From Acetobacteraceae bacterium (lineage in GTDB: Bacteria; Pseudomonadota; Alphaproteobacteria; Acetobacterales; Acetobacteraceae): a stretch of 49,598 nt of DNA. The stretch is taken from contig JAIYCD010000219.1 in assembly GCA_027488195.1 (NCBI GenBank), positions 1 through 49,598 of the forward strand. The letters run 5' to 3'. The position numbers were made by a program, and so were the translations under genes. Positions 18,701-26,966 of the stretch are shown here, one piece after another (positions within the stretch are counted from its first letter, which is position 1; each line of letters begins with the position of its first letter). The notes beneath the pieces were generated by a model. It ran no database searches and was not told the origin of the DNA. It saw nothing but the letters and a program-made list of their open reading frames with translations.

Positions 18701-20415
18701 TCACGCGCGACCTGGCGCGCCTGCCCGAGCCCTTCTTCGACCCGCGCCAGCTGCGCGAACCTCTGGTGCTGCCCTTCATCCTGCCCGAGGTCGTGAGCAA
18801 CGAGGCGCTGCGCGCGGCCGCCATCGTCTCCTCCTGGTTTGCCGTGCAGGCGGATTACCGGGGTTCGACCTTCCCGGTCGGCAACGTGATCCCGCCGCGC
18901 GGCAATGCGGTCTTGATCTCGGCCAGCCTCGATTCCATCCCGGGCCTGGTCATGCCCCGGCTGGAGGGGCCGACGCTGGCCATCGTGCCCAATCCGAACG
19001 ACCCGCTCGGCCTGCTGCTCGTCATTGCCGGGCGCAACGGGCAGGAAGCGGTGGCCGCGGCCACCGCGCTCGGCGTGGGGCGCGAGGCGCTGAGCGGCGA
19101 GCTGGTGACGATCCAGGCGCAGGAAATCCCGCCGCGCCAACCCTATGACGCGCCGCGCTGGGTGCGGGTGGACCGCCCGCTGCGCTTCGGCGAGATCATG
19201 GACCCCTCGGAACTTCAGGCCTTCGGCTATGTGCCCGGCCCCATCGCGGTGCCCTTTCGCACCGCGCCCGACCTCTACACCGCGCGGGACCGCGCCCTCT
19301 CCGCCCTGATCCGCTTCCGCGCGCCCCCGGGGCCGATCATGGACGTCTCCGTCTCCCGCGTGGATATCGCGCTCAATGACATCTACCTGCGTTCGGCCCC
19401 GCTGCGCTCGGCCGAGGCGACCTGGCCCTTCAACTGGATCCAACGGCAGATCGCGCAGAGCGAGACCGACGAGGTGCAGATCGGCCTGCCCGCCTACATG
19501 CTGTTCGGCCAGAACGAGCTGCAGCTGCGCTTCGACATGCGCCCCCTGCACCGCGGCGATTGTATCGCGGTGCCGGGCGACATCCGCGCCTCGGTGGACC
19601 CGGACAGCACGATCGACCTGAGCGGCGCCTATCGCTTCACAACATTGCCGAACCTGGCCTTCTTCACCTCTTCCGGTTTCCCCTTCACCCGCTACGCCGA
19701 TCTGTCGCAGACGGCGGTGGTGCTGCCCGAACGCCCCTCGCAGGTGGAGCTGGAATCCTTCCTGACCATTCTCGGCCGCGTCGCGGCGCTGGTGGGCTAT
19801 CCGCCGGTGAACATGATGGTGGTCCGGCCTGATGCGCTGCAAAGCGTGGCCGAGCGGGACCTGCTGGTGATCGGAACGCTGGGCCGCCAGCCCGCCCTGC
19901 AGACGCTGCTGCGCAACGCGCCGCTGCAGATGGAGGGCAACCGCCTCACGGTCCGGCTCAATGACGCGCTGGGCGATTTCCGCAACCTGTTCGGCGGCGA
20001 GCGGCGCGGCGAGATCGAACGCGTCTCGGCGCTGCTGGCCAATCCGGGCGAGGCGATGGGGGCCCTGATCGGCTTCGAGAGCCCGCTGCGCTCCGGCCGT
20101 TCCGTCGTGGCGCTGACCGGCTCCACCGCGGCCGGGCTCGAGGCGATGGTGACCGCGCTGCGCGACCCCGAACAGGTGCCGCGCGTACAGGGCGACACGG
20201 CGATCCTGAGCGGCGGCCGCATTCAGGCCTTCCGCGTCGGCTCGACCTACACGAACGGCGTCCTGCCGCCCTGGCTCTGGCCGGAATACCTGATGAAGGA
20301 CAATCCCTATGTCCTGCTGGGGATGTTCGTCCTGGTCCTGCTGCTGATCCCGGGCCCGATCTACTGGGCCCTGCGTCGCCGTGCCGCCCAGCGCCTGCGT
20401 GAGCGGTCGGTCTGA
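15796..20415 (+). CDS. bcsAB: Fused cellulose synthase catalytic and regulatory subunits (BcsA-BcsB)
   Basis: One uninterrupted 1539-residue ORF encodes both inner-membrane synthase subunits. The BcsA half has N-terminal transmembrane helices, then a GT2 domain with DDG (183-185), DCD (231-233), TED (326-328) and QRMRW (364-368). The gating loop FNVTDKG lies at 488-494. The c-di-GMP-binding PilZ domain has RSRAR (569-573) and DLSLGG (596-601). A linker follows with a signal-anchor-like helix (about 745-763, ending in AWAQ) and a proline-rich PPxLS stretch (to about 815). The BcsB half then follows, with its carbohydrate-binding/flavodoxin-like periplasmic domains and a C-terminal membrane anchor (about 1500-1525). 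A single-chain AcsAB is known from some Komagataeibacter strains. It makes beta-1,4-glucan from UDP-glucose under c-di-GMP control. Confidence 0.95.
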   Translation: MSEIAARKEWLARLPLMRNKWFGFFITTLGALLSLTIITVPMSAEQQVVFALGCLFLFLVFNRIAGRTITLLLIVLSLLVSLRYIFWRLTETLDFSSFLQTFLGVGLLMAEVYAIIALVLAYFQTLWPLDRKPAPLPANTDEWPAVDVFIPSYNEPLDVVRPTVFAALALDWPSDRLNVYLLDDGRREDFRRFAEEVGCHYIIRPDNKGAKAGNINHALAQTSSEYVVVFDCDHVATRGFLQLSLGWMLRDQGLGMVQTPHYFYSPDPFERNLAAGQRVPNEGLLFYGLIQQGNDFWGATFFCGSCAVIRRTALESVGGVPTQTVTEDCHCSLKMQKKGWRTAYLRVPLAAGLATERLMLHIGQRMRWGRGMIQILRTENPLFASGLSLAQRLCYFNAMFHFLFPLPRFVFLTAPLAFLIFGESIIAASPLAIVAYAGPHIVLSVTTASRIQKTVRHSFWSEIYETVLTVYLLPVTLSTLLDPKRGRFNVTDKGGTLEEGYFDLRAVGPNMILAGALLLGLLLGIYGLAANAPQTLEFQAFALNVIWGTFCLIAVLAGLAVGRERRQVRSRARVSAEVEAAVLLADGRRVEGLSEDLSLGGAALRMPAPENWGDDNLVMVELDAGSQRVTVPAEVLRWEGDRLNLRFLPQDLQDEGSIVIATLCRADAWVDWDSIREDRPLRSLKEVLVSIGGLFAGGSQFSLRKRPAAGRSIQVPDMGDVAPAKAAEATALDAAKPAATARPAVPAAIALVILLMPGLAWAQGRGPQPPTLSPPTLSPPPLSAPPALSSAPGLAPAPVLPPILGAPGLAAPRDAQAGGLIMATSGQEAPGTRTETRTLRQLGLRGPMQMRGVSDLQGLLFGVRGDEVVTSARLTLQGATSPALIPELSQIAFTLNEQFIGTVQPDRARPAFGPLEFPINPFFFADVNRLNFRFTGRYAIECNDPLSGLLWSTISDNSTISLRLERLPITRDLARLPEPFFDPRQLREPLVLPFILPEVVSNEALRAAAIVSSWFAVQADYRGSTFPVGNVIPPRGNAVLISASLDSIPGLVMPRLEGPTLAIVPNPNDPLGLLLVIAGRNGQEAVAAATALGVGREALSGELVTIQAQEIPPRQPYDAPRWVRVDRPLRFGEIMDPSELQAFGYVPGPIAVPFRTAPDLYTARDRALSALIRFRAPPGPIMDVSVSRVDIALNDIYLRSAPLRSAEATWPFNWIQRQIAQSETDEVQIGLPAYMLFGQNELQLRFDMRPLHRGDCIAVPGDIRASVDPDSTIDLSGAYRFTTLPNLAFFTSSGFPFTRYADLSQTAVVLPERPSQVELESFLTILGRVAALVGYPPVNMMVVRPDALQSVAERDLLVIGTLGRQPALQTLLRNAPLQMEGNRLTVRLNDALGDFRNLFGGERRGEIERVSALLANPGEAMGALIGFESPLRSGRSVVALTGSTAAGLEAMVTALRDPEQVPRVQGDTAILSGGRIQAFRVGSTYTNGVLPPWLWPEYLMKDNPYVLLGMFVLVLLLIPGPIYWALRRRAAQRLRERSV

Positions 20416-21467
20416 TGCGACGCCGAGACATGCTGAAGCCAACGGGGGCTGACACGATGCCTGAGGCCAATTCCCTGAAGATCACCCGCCGTGCCGGTCT
20501 CGCCGGCGCGCTCGCCGCCCCCCTGGTCACCCCCCTGGCCTCGCCGTGGCGGACCGCCCAGGCGCAGCAAACCAGCCTGGTCGAGATCGGCACCGATGGC
20601 TGGCTGTTTCCCGTCTGGGACCGTCTGGTGCGGGTGGACATGGCCGCCCTGCGCAACGCGCTGCAGACCGTGGTGGAGACCATCGGCATCCTGCGCGCCG
20701 CGCGCATCCAGGTCGCGATCTGTCTGATTCCGTCACGCAAGCGGATGATGCGGCAGTTCCTGCCCGCCGGTTCCCAGGTCTCGCCTGAGGCGGCGCAGCG
20801 CTACACCATGACCGTTGCGGAATGCGCCCGCGCCGGCGCCGTCGTGCCCGACCTCGATGCCCTGTTCCGCGCGCAGATGCAGCGCGACCCGGCGCACCTG
20901 CTGTTCTTCAAGACCGACACGCACTGGACGCCGATGGGCGCCGAGGCCGCGGCGGTCGAGATGGCGCGCGCGATGCGTGCGCAGATGCAGTTGCCACCCA
21001 GCTCGCGCCCTGGCACCCGCCTGGGTGACCTCCGGCCGATGCAGCTGGCCGCCGGCGACCTCACGCAGCACCTGACGCCCGCCCAGCGCGCCGCCTACGG
21101 GCCTGAGCAGTCGCTGATCCGGCAGATCCTCCCGCCCGAGGGCGCCGCGGCCCTGATCGAGGATGACAGCTTCGACACGATGCTGATCGGCACCAGCAAC
21201 GTGCAGCCACGCTTCGGCTTCCAGCCGGTGCTCTCCAACCAGCTGGTTCGCCCGGTCGGCCTCTCCTGGAAGCCGAACAATGTCGGCACCTATTTCACCC
21301 TGCTGGAATACCTGCGCAGTGACGGCTTCCGGCAGCAGCGCCCGCGCGCCATCGTCTGGAACCACCTCGAGCAGGACATGGTGAACACGCCGAACAACCC
21401 GGCCTGGGGCAGCGCCGCGATGGCGCCCGCCGAGTTCCTCAACCAGGTGCGGCGGGCCGTGGCATGA
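20415..21467 (+). CDS. AlgX/AlgJ-like O-acetyltransferase of the cellulose operon (WssF/WssI-like)
   Basis: A 350-residue periplasmic SGNH-type protein. After a twin-arginine-like signal (ITRRAGLAGALAAP..., ending near residue 50) comes the DGWLFPVWD segment typical of AlgX/AlgJ. The catalytic pair D168-T-H170 lies in KTDTHWTPMGAEA and the nucleophile candidate S261 in LIGTSN, matching the D/H/S set of AlgX. Family members move acetyl groups onto alginate or, in Wss systems, onto cellulose. Its ATG overlaps the bcsAB stop by one base; an in-frame ATG at 20457 with ACGGGGG upstream is an alternative start. It overlaps the AlgF-like gene by 4 bp. Confidence 0.82.
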   Translation: MRRRDMLKPTGADTMPEANSLKITRRAGLAGALAAPLVTPLASPWRTAQAQQTSLVEIGTDGWLFPVWDRLVRVDMAALRNALQTVVETIGILRAARIQVAICLIPSRKRMMRQFLPAGSQVSPEAAQRYTMTVAECARAGAVVPDLDALFRAQMQRDPAHLLFFKTDTHWTPMGAEAAAVEMARAMRAQMQLPPSSRPGTRLGDLRPMQLAAGDLTQHLTPAQRAAYGPEQSLIRQILPPEGAAALIEDDSFDTMLIGTSNVQPRFGFQPVLSNQLVRPVGLSWKPNNVGTYFTLLEYLRSDGFRQQRPRAIVWNHLEQDMVNTPNNPAWGSAAMAPAEFLNQVRRAVA

Positions 21468-22153
21468 GGCGTTTGCTCCTGGCGCTGGCGGCGGGCTTCG
21501 CGGCGAGCTTTGCGACGGCTGGCGCCGCCTGGGCGCAGGGCCAGGTCTATGATCCGGTGCCGCCCCGCGGCTCCGCCTATCTGCGCCTGGTGAACGTGCT
21601 GCCGGGCGAGGTGACCGCGCGGCCCGACTTCCTGCCGCAGCAGCGCCTGGGCGTCGCGCCCGCGCAGCGCGTCATGGCCTTCACCGCGATCGAGAATGTC
21701 GCCAACCGGCAGCTCCGCCTCGAATTCCAGGAAGGCCAGCGCCGCGGTCAGGCGAGCTTCCGCATCGAGCCCGGCAGTTTCGTCACCGTCCTCCTGCACG
21801 CGACGGCGGAGGGCGGCCTGGCCGCCACGCCGATCGTCGACTCGCCGGATTTCAACCGCGCCCGCGCCCGTCTCGCCTTCTACAATGCGATGCCCGATTG
21901 CCCGGCCGGCGGCGTCTCGATCCAGCCCTCCGGCCCCGCCGTCTTCGAGGCTGTGCCGAGCCTCGCCACCCGCGCGCGCAGCGTGAACCCCGTCTCGGCC
22001 GAGCTGCGCGCCCTGTGCGGCGAGCGTGGCAGCGCGCCCTTCGCCCTGGAAGGGCTGGAGGCGGGCGGCATGTACAGCATCTGGCTGATCAGCGGCACGC
22101 CGCAGCCCCAGGCCTTCCTGACGCGCGACACCACGGCGATCTGGCGGCCGTGA
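21464..22153 (+). CDS. AlgF-like periplasmic acetylation protein (WssG-like)
   Basis: A 229-residue secreted protein. A signal peptide (about 1-25, ending in AAWAQ) is followed by YDPVPPRGSAYLRLVNVLPG, the start typical of AlgF. The remainder is predicted to be beta-rich, with two cysteines (in DCPAGG and LCGER) that could pair. AlgF is an accessory protein for polysaccharide O-acetylation, and its homologue WssG belongs to the cellulose acetylation set of Pseudomonas fluorescens. Overlap with the AlgX-like gene (ATGA) and the 13 bp gap to bcsC make it part of the operon. Confidence 0.75.
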   Translation: MRRLLLALAAGFAASFATAGAAWAQGQVYDPVPPRGSAYLRLVNVLPGEVTARPDFLPQQRLGVAPAQRVMAFTAIENVANRQLRLEFQEGQRRGQASFRIEPGSFVTVLLHATAEGGLAATPIVDSPDFNRARARLAFYNAMPDCPAGGVSIQPSGPAVFEAVPSLATRARSVNPVSAELRALCGERGSAPFALEGLEAGGMYSIWLISGTPQPQAFLTRDTTAIWRP

Positions 22154-22166
22154 TGGGGCGAGCGGC

Positions 22167-25100
22167 ATGCTGATCCGCCGAGACCGCGCCAGGCGCCGCG
22201 CCTTCGGGCGCGAGGCCGCAGGGCTTGCGGCGGGGCTCGTCCTGGCCATGCCAGCCGCGGCGCAGCCGCCGCCCATCCTCTCGCCGCCCCCGCCCGTGCT
22301 CTCCGGCCCGCCCGCTCTCTCTCCCCCGCCTGCGCTTTCGGGGCCGCCCGCGCTTTCGGCCCCCCCCGCGCTTTCTGAGCAAGGCGCCGCATCGGCGATG
22401 GGCGGCGACGCGCGTGCAAGCGGCGGCTCACCCTCCGCCAACCTGCTGGAGCAGGCCGCCTTCTGGCAGCAGCAGGGCCAAAGCGAGCGCGCATTGCAGA
22501 CGCTGGACCGGCTTCTCGTCGTCGAGCCCAACAACATCGAGGCGCTGGCCGGCGCTATCGAACTGGCCTCGCTCAGCGGCCAGCCGGAGGTCGCGCGGCG
22601 CTACATCATCCGGCTGCGGCGGCTGGCGCCCGGCGATCCCCGCCTGGCGCGCGGCGAAGAATTGCTGCGCGTGACGGGTGAGGAGGGCGAATCGCTCGCC
22701 GCCGCCCGGCAGCTCGGGCGCGCCGGACGCACCGAGGAGGCGCTGGCCCGCTACAGGGCGCTGTTCCGCAACGGCCGCATCCCGCCCGCCCTCGCCCCGG
22801 AGTATTTCCAGGTGCTGGCCGCCTCCTCCGAGGCCGGCTACCGGCAGGCGGTGCAGGATGTCGGCCAGATGGTCGCGGCCCAGCCCGGCAACGCGCAGCT
22901 GGCGCTCACCTACGCCCAGCTGCTCACCTATCGGGAGGAAACCCGCTCCGACGGCGTGGACCGGCTTGCGGAGCTCTACAATCAGCGCGCCGTGCGCGAA
23001 TCCGCCCGCGTCGCCTGGCGCCAGGCGCTGCTCTGGCTGGGCGACGAGCCGGAAACCGCGGCCCGCATCCGCGCCTATCTCGCCGTCAACCCCAACGACC
23101 GGGAGTTGGAGCAGAAGATCCGCTCCTCCGAGGTGGTGATCGCGCCCGGCGCCTCGGCCCGCATCTTCGGCTGGGGGGCGATAGACGCCCGCCGCTTCAC
23201 GGAGGCCGAGCAGCAGTTCAACGCAGCGCTGGCGATCGACCCGCAAGACACGGAGGCCATCCTCGGCTTCGCCGTGCTGCGGAAGATCCAGAACCGGATG
23301 ACCGAGGCGCGGAACCTGCTGGACCGCGCCATCGCGCTCTCACCGGACCGCGAGGATGAGTTCCGCCGCGCCGTCGGCGACCTCAATCCCTGGAACACGG
23401 GCGGGGGACGCGGCGGCGGCTCGGTCGGTCCCAGCGTGCTCGCCTGGCGCGCGCTGGAGCGTGGCGACCTCGACCGTGCCGATGCCCTGGCCCGCCGTGG
23501 CCTGAACGCCCGCGGGCAGGAGCGGCTGGACAGCGAGTTGCTGCTCGGCCAGATCGCGCTGCGCCGCCGCGACAACGTCGCCGCCGAGCAGCGCTTCCGC
23601 AACGCGCTGACGCTGCGCCCGCGCCAGACCGATGCGATGAACGGCCTGTACCTCGCGCTCATCGGGCAGGATCGCATTGCGGAGGCCGAGGCCTTCCAGC
23701 GTGAGATGGGCCTGCCCCCCAACCGGGACGCCCTGGCGGCCCGCGCCTTCAGCCTGCGGGACCGCGCGGCCCTGACCGACAACCCCGAGCAGGCGGTGGC
23801 GCTGCTGCGCCAGGCGCTGGCCATGGCGCCGGGCAGCACCTGGATCATGCTCGACGCCATCCGCAAGCTGCGCAGCCTGGGCCAGACCGCCGAGGCGGCC
23901 GAACTCCAGGCGCGGCTGGAGCGCGACACCAGCGCCGAAGGCTCCACCGCGGCCGCCCTGGCGGCGTTGGACGAGGAGCGCTTCGGCGCCGTGGTCGCCC
24001 TGCTGGAGCGCATCCCCGTGCGCGTCCGCAACGCCGACATGAACCGGCTGCTGACGGCAAGCCGACGCGAATTCGAGATCCGGCAACTTGAACTCCAGGT
24101 GCGCGAAGGGCGCGCTGGTGCCATGGAGGCCCTGATGGCGGGCGCTGGCCGGCGTGACCCGGCCTTCACCGTGGGGCCCGCCACGGTGCGCGCCTTCGCC
24201 CGGCTGAACGACCCGGTGCGCGCCGGCCTCGCCGCGCGCGCCGCGCTGGCCGCCAACCCCAACACCAGCGCCGCCGACCGCATCGCCCTGGCCTCGGCCC
24301 TGGTCGATGCGAACCGGCTGGAGGATGCCAGCGCGCTCGCCGCCCCCTTGCTTGCGGACCGCAACCTGCCGGCCGAGACGCGGCGCGAACTCGCCGCCGT
24401 CATGGAATCGGGCGCGGCCCAGCAATCCGACGCCCTGGCGCTGCGCCGCGCGCCGGAGCAGGCCTACCAGGTGCTCGCGCCCGCACTCGCCGCCTCGCCC
24501 GCCAGCGTGCCGCTGAACATGGCGCTGGTCCGCCTCTATGTCGCAACCAACCGCACGGCCGAGGCGCGCATCCTGGTGGACGCCGTGCTGGAGCGGGACC
24601 CGCGCAACCTGACCGCGCGCCTCGCCAAGATGGACCTGGCGATCGCCGAGGGCCGGCTGCGCGAGGCCGATGCCCTCATCACCGAGACCGCCTTCCTCCA
24701 TCCGGGCGAACTCCAGGTGACGCTGGCCGAAGCGCGGCTGGCCCGCGCGCGGGGCCAGTTCGGCCGCAGCCTGCGCCTGATGGAGACGGCCGGCGCGCGC
24801 CGGCTCGAGCATCTGCGCAACAGCGGACAATTGGCCGAGGAGCGGCTGGCGCAGATCGCCCTCAATCCGCAGCGCGGCGGCCCCGGCCCCGCGCAGCTGC
24901 ATGACCCGCTGACGGCGCAGATCGCCCAGGACCTGATCCGCGCCCGCGACGAGGCCGCGACCTGGGTGCAGGCGGGCGCCTATCTCGGCTATCGCGCCGG
25001 CGATGCCGGCACCTCGCGCCTCACCAACCTGACCGTGCCGACCGAGGTCAGCACCCGCATGCCGGGCAATATGCCCGGGCGCATCGTCATGGGCGTGGAT

Positions 25101-26189
25101 GCGGTGGCGCTGAATGCCGGCCGGATGACCTCCGAGTCCAGCAATGCGCGCTTCTTCGCCGAGAATCCGCTCAACTTCACCGGCAGCTACCGCGTCGGTC
25201 CCGAGACGGCCGAGGGCGCGGCGCTCCGGGCCGCCTATCTCGGCCGGAACTTCCGCGCCGATATCGGCTCGACGCCCATCGGCTTCGCGCGCACCAACAT
25301 CGTGGGCGGGGCCGAGGTGGTGCCGCGCATCAATGAACAGCTCCGCATGCGCCTGACCATCGAGCGCCGGGCGGTGACGGACAGCATGCTCTCCTATGCC
25401 GGCATGCCGGATTCGGTGGTGGGCGCCCGCTGGGGCGGCGTGGTCCGCACCGGGGGCCGCATCCAGTTCGAATGGGCGCCCTCCGCGCGCTTTGGCGCCT
25501 ATGCCGGCGCCGGCTACGGCACCTATCGCGGCAACAACGTCCAGAACAACAACCGGGTCGAGGGCGGGATCGGCGCGTATTACGCCCTTCTGCGCGAGCA
25601 GAACCAGCAATTCACCATGGGCGTGGACCTGCGCTACATCGGCTTCGACAGGAACCTGAGCGGCTTTACCTTTGGCCAGGGCGGGTATTTCAGCCCGCAG
25701 CAGAACGTCATCGCCTCGCTCCAGGCGGAATACATCGCCCGCTGGGGCGACTGGTCACTGCGGGGCATCGGCTCGGTCGGCTACCAGAACTTCCGCACCT
25801 CCTCCACGCCGGTGTTCCCGACCAATGCCGCATTGCAATCCCAGCTTGCGACGATCGCGAGCTTCGATCCCACCACCGGGGCGGTGAACCCCGCGACCCG
25901 CAGCAGCGGCCTCACCGGCTCGATCTTCGGCAACGTCGAATACGCGGCGACGCCGAATATCCGCCTGGGTCTCGCCGGCCGCTTCGAGAAGGTGGGCGAC
26001 TACCAGGACACGGTGGGCCTGTTCTATCTGCGCTGGCGCCTGGACCGCCCGCGCGAGGATCTGATGCCGCTTTATGCCGGCGCGAATACGCCGACGCCGA
26101 ACGTGAACGATCCATTGCAGTCGAGCTTCGGCTCCGGCCGGCCCGAATGGGTGGGCCTACCCTCGGGTGCGTCGCGCCCGACATGGTGA
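22167..26189 (+). CDS. bcsC: Cellulose export outer-membrane protein BcsC
   Basis: A 1340-residue protein. A basic signal peptide (ending in AMPAAAQ near residue 33) precedes a proline-rich segment of PPALS-type repeats (about 34-75). A long superhelix of TPR units follows to about residue 900; for example, NLLEQAAFWQQQGQSERAL starts the first. The C-terminal BcsC porin domain (about 910-1340) has alternating amphipathic strands and ends in DTVGLFYLRWRLD followed by a short tail. It guides cellulose through the periplasm and outer membrane. Length is within the usual BcsC range. The proline-rich start resembles the BcsA-BcsB linker. Confidence 0.95.
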   Translation: MLIRRDRARRRAFGREAAGLAAGLVLAMPAAAQPPPILSPPPPVLSGPPALSPPPALSGPPALSAPPALSEQGAASAMGGDARASGGSPSANLLEQAAFWQQQGQSERALQTLDRLLVVEPNNIEALAGAIELASLSGQPEVARRYIIRLRRLAPGDPRLARGEELLRVTGEEGESLAAARQLGRAGRTEEALARYRALFRNGRIPPALAPEYFQVLAASSEAGYRQAVQDVGQMVAAQPGNAQLALTYAQLLTYREETRSDGVDRLAELYNQRAVRESARVAWRQALLWLGDEPETAARIRAYLAVNPNDRELEQKIRSSEVVIAPGASARIFGWGAIDARRFTEAEQQFNAALAIDPQDTEAILGFAVLRKIQNRMTEARNLLDRAIALSPDREDEFRRAVGDLNPWNTGGGRGGGSVGPSVLAWRALERGDLDRADALARRGLNARGQERLDSELLLGQIALRRRDNVAAEQRFRNALTLRPRQTDAMNGLYLALIGQDRIAEAEAFQREMGLPPNRDALAARAFSLRDRAALTDNPEQAVALLRQALAMAPGSTWIMLDAIRKLRSLGQTAEAAELQARLERDTSAEGSTAAALAALDEERFGAVVALLERIPVRVRNADMNRLLTASRREFEIRQLELQVREGRAGAMEALMAGAGRRDPAFTVGPATVRAFARLNDPVRAGLAARAALAANPNTSAADRIALASALVDANRLEDASALAAPLLADRNLPAETRRELAAVMESGAAQQSDALALRRAPEQAYQVLAPALAASPASVPLNMALVRLYVATNRTAEARILVDAVLERDPRNLTARLAKMDLAIAEGRLREADALITETAFLHPGELQVTLAEARLARARGQFGRSLRLMETAGARRLEHLRNSGQLAEERLAQIALNPQRGGPGPAQLHDPLTAQIAQDLIRARDEAATWVQAGAYLGYRAGDAGTSRLTNLTVPTEVSTRMPGNMPGRIVMGVDAVALNAGRMTSESSNARFFAENPLNFTGSYRVGPETAEGAALRAAYLGRNFRADIGSTPIGFARTNIVGGAEVVPRINEQLRMRLTIERRAVTDSMLSYAGMPDSVVGARWGGVVRTGGRIQFEWAPSARFGAYAGAGYGTYRGNNVQNNNRVEGGIGAYYALLREQNQQFTMGVDLRYIGFDRNLSGFTFGQGGYFSPQQNVIASLQAEYIARWGDWSLRGIGSVGYQNFRTSSTPVFPTNAALQSQLATIASFDPTTGAVNPATRSSGLTGSIFGNVEYAATPNIRLGLAGRFEKVGDYQDTVGLFYLRWRLDRPREDLMPLYAGANTPTPNVNDPLQSSFGSGRPEWVGLPSGASRPTW

Positions 26190-26944
26190 GGGCTCTGCGT
26201 ATCGCCCGGGGCTCCCTCATCCTGGCGTGCCTCCTGCTCCTCGCGGGCGGGCTGCCCGCCTGGGCCAACTGCCCGGCACCCCCAGCCGGCCAGCCCCTGC
26301 CGCGCGAAGCCCGGCCGGAGCCCATCGACTGGGTGCCCTGGCGGGGGGCCGTGGACACGCTGACCGCGCGGCTGCGCGCCACCGACGTCTCCCGCACCCG
26401 CCTGGTGTTCATCGGCGATTCGATCACCCAGTTCTGGGAGGAGCATATCTTCCGGAACTTCTACGCCCATCGCGCGCCGCTCAACCTCGGCATCGGCGGA
26501 GATGTGACGCAGAGCCTGCTGTGGCGGCTGGAGAACGGGCATTGGCCCGCGCAGCTGAAGCCAGAAGCCATCGTGCTGCTGATCGGCACCAACAACATCG
26601 GCAGCGGGGCCCAGCCCCAGGCCGTGGCCTATGGCATCACGCGCATCGTCGAGCGCCTCCAGCAGCTGGCGCCGCAGGCCCGCATCGTGCTGGTCGGCAT
26701 CCTGCCGCGCGGCATCTACGCCAATGACCGCATGCGCCGGCCCATCGCCGAGGTGAACCGCCTGATCGCCGCCTGCGGCGATGGCCGCCGCGTCTTCTAC
26801 TCGGAGCCGGGGCAGCTGATGCTGGATGGCCAGGGCGTGCTGTATGACTGGATCGCGCCGGACTGGATCCACCTCTCGCTGACCGGCTACGCGATCCTCT
26901 CCACCGCCATCGAGGGCCATCTGCGCCTGGCGCTGCAGCGGTAG
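26183..26944 (+). CDS. SGNH/GDSL hydrolase of the cellulose operon (BcsX-like position)
   Basis: A 253-residue secreted hydrolase with a signal peptide (about 1-28) and all SGNH blocks: F-I-G-D-S80, G105 in GIGGD, N137 in GTNN, and D227-W-I-H230. The fold is shared with platelet-activating-factor acetylhydrolase-type and carbohydrate esterases. Placed directly after bcsC with a 7 bp overlap, it could remove acetyl groups from cellulose, as proposed for BcsX in Komagataeibacter second operons. ATG 26183 is used; GTG 26186 one codon later is equally possible. The substrate is inferred from context only. Confidence 0.82.
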   Translation: MVRALRIARGSLILACLLLLAGGLPAWANCPAPPAGQPLPREARPEPIDWVPWRGAVDTLTARLRATDVSRTRLVFIGDSITQFWEEHIFRNFYAHRAPLNLGIGGDVTQSLLWRLENGHWPAQLKPEAIVLLIGTNNIGSGAQPQAVAYGITRIVERLQQLAPQARIVLVGILPRGIYANDRMRRPIAEVNRLIAACGDGRRVFYSEPGQLMLDGQGVLYDWIAPDWIHLSLTGYAILSTAIEGHLRLALQR

Positions 26945-26949
26945 GGCGG

Positions 26950-26966
26950 CCCGCCCGTCAGGCGGG
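26950..26966. terminator. Hairpin between the convergent SGNH hydrolase and JmjC genes
   Basis: A perfect stem CCCGCC-CGTCA-GGCGGG (6 bp stem, 5 nt loop) lies across the 13 bp gap and the end of the minus-strand gene. It closes the bcs operon. There is no T-run, so it is a possible bidirectional terminator rather than a textbook intrinsic one. Confidence 0.45.

Noticed and set aside
18160-20442. A 760-codon minus-strand open frame opposite the BcsB half
   Set aside because: Same reason; the amino-acid composition (Arg, His, Ala, Gln) is typical of antisense of high-GC genes and no start site or motif supports it.
20415-21467. Reading the AlgX-like protein as a simple GDSL lipase
   Set aside because: The DGWLFPVWD start, TDTHW block, length and AlgF neighbour fit the AlgX/AlgJ family better.
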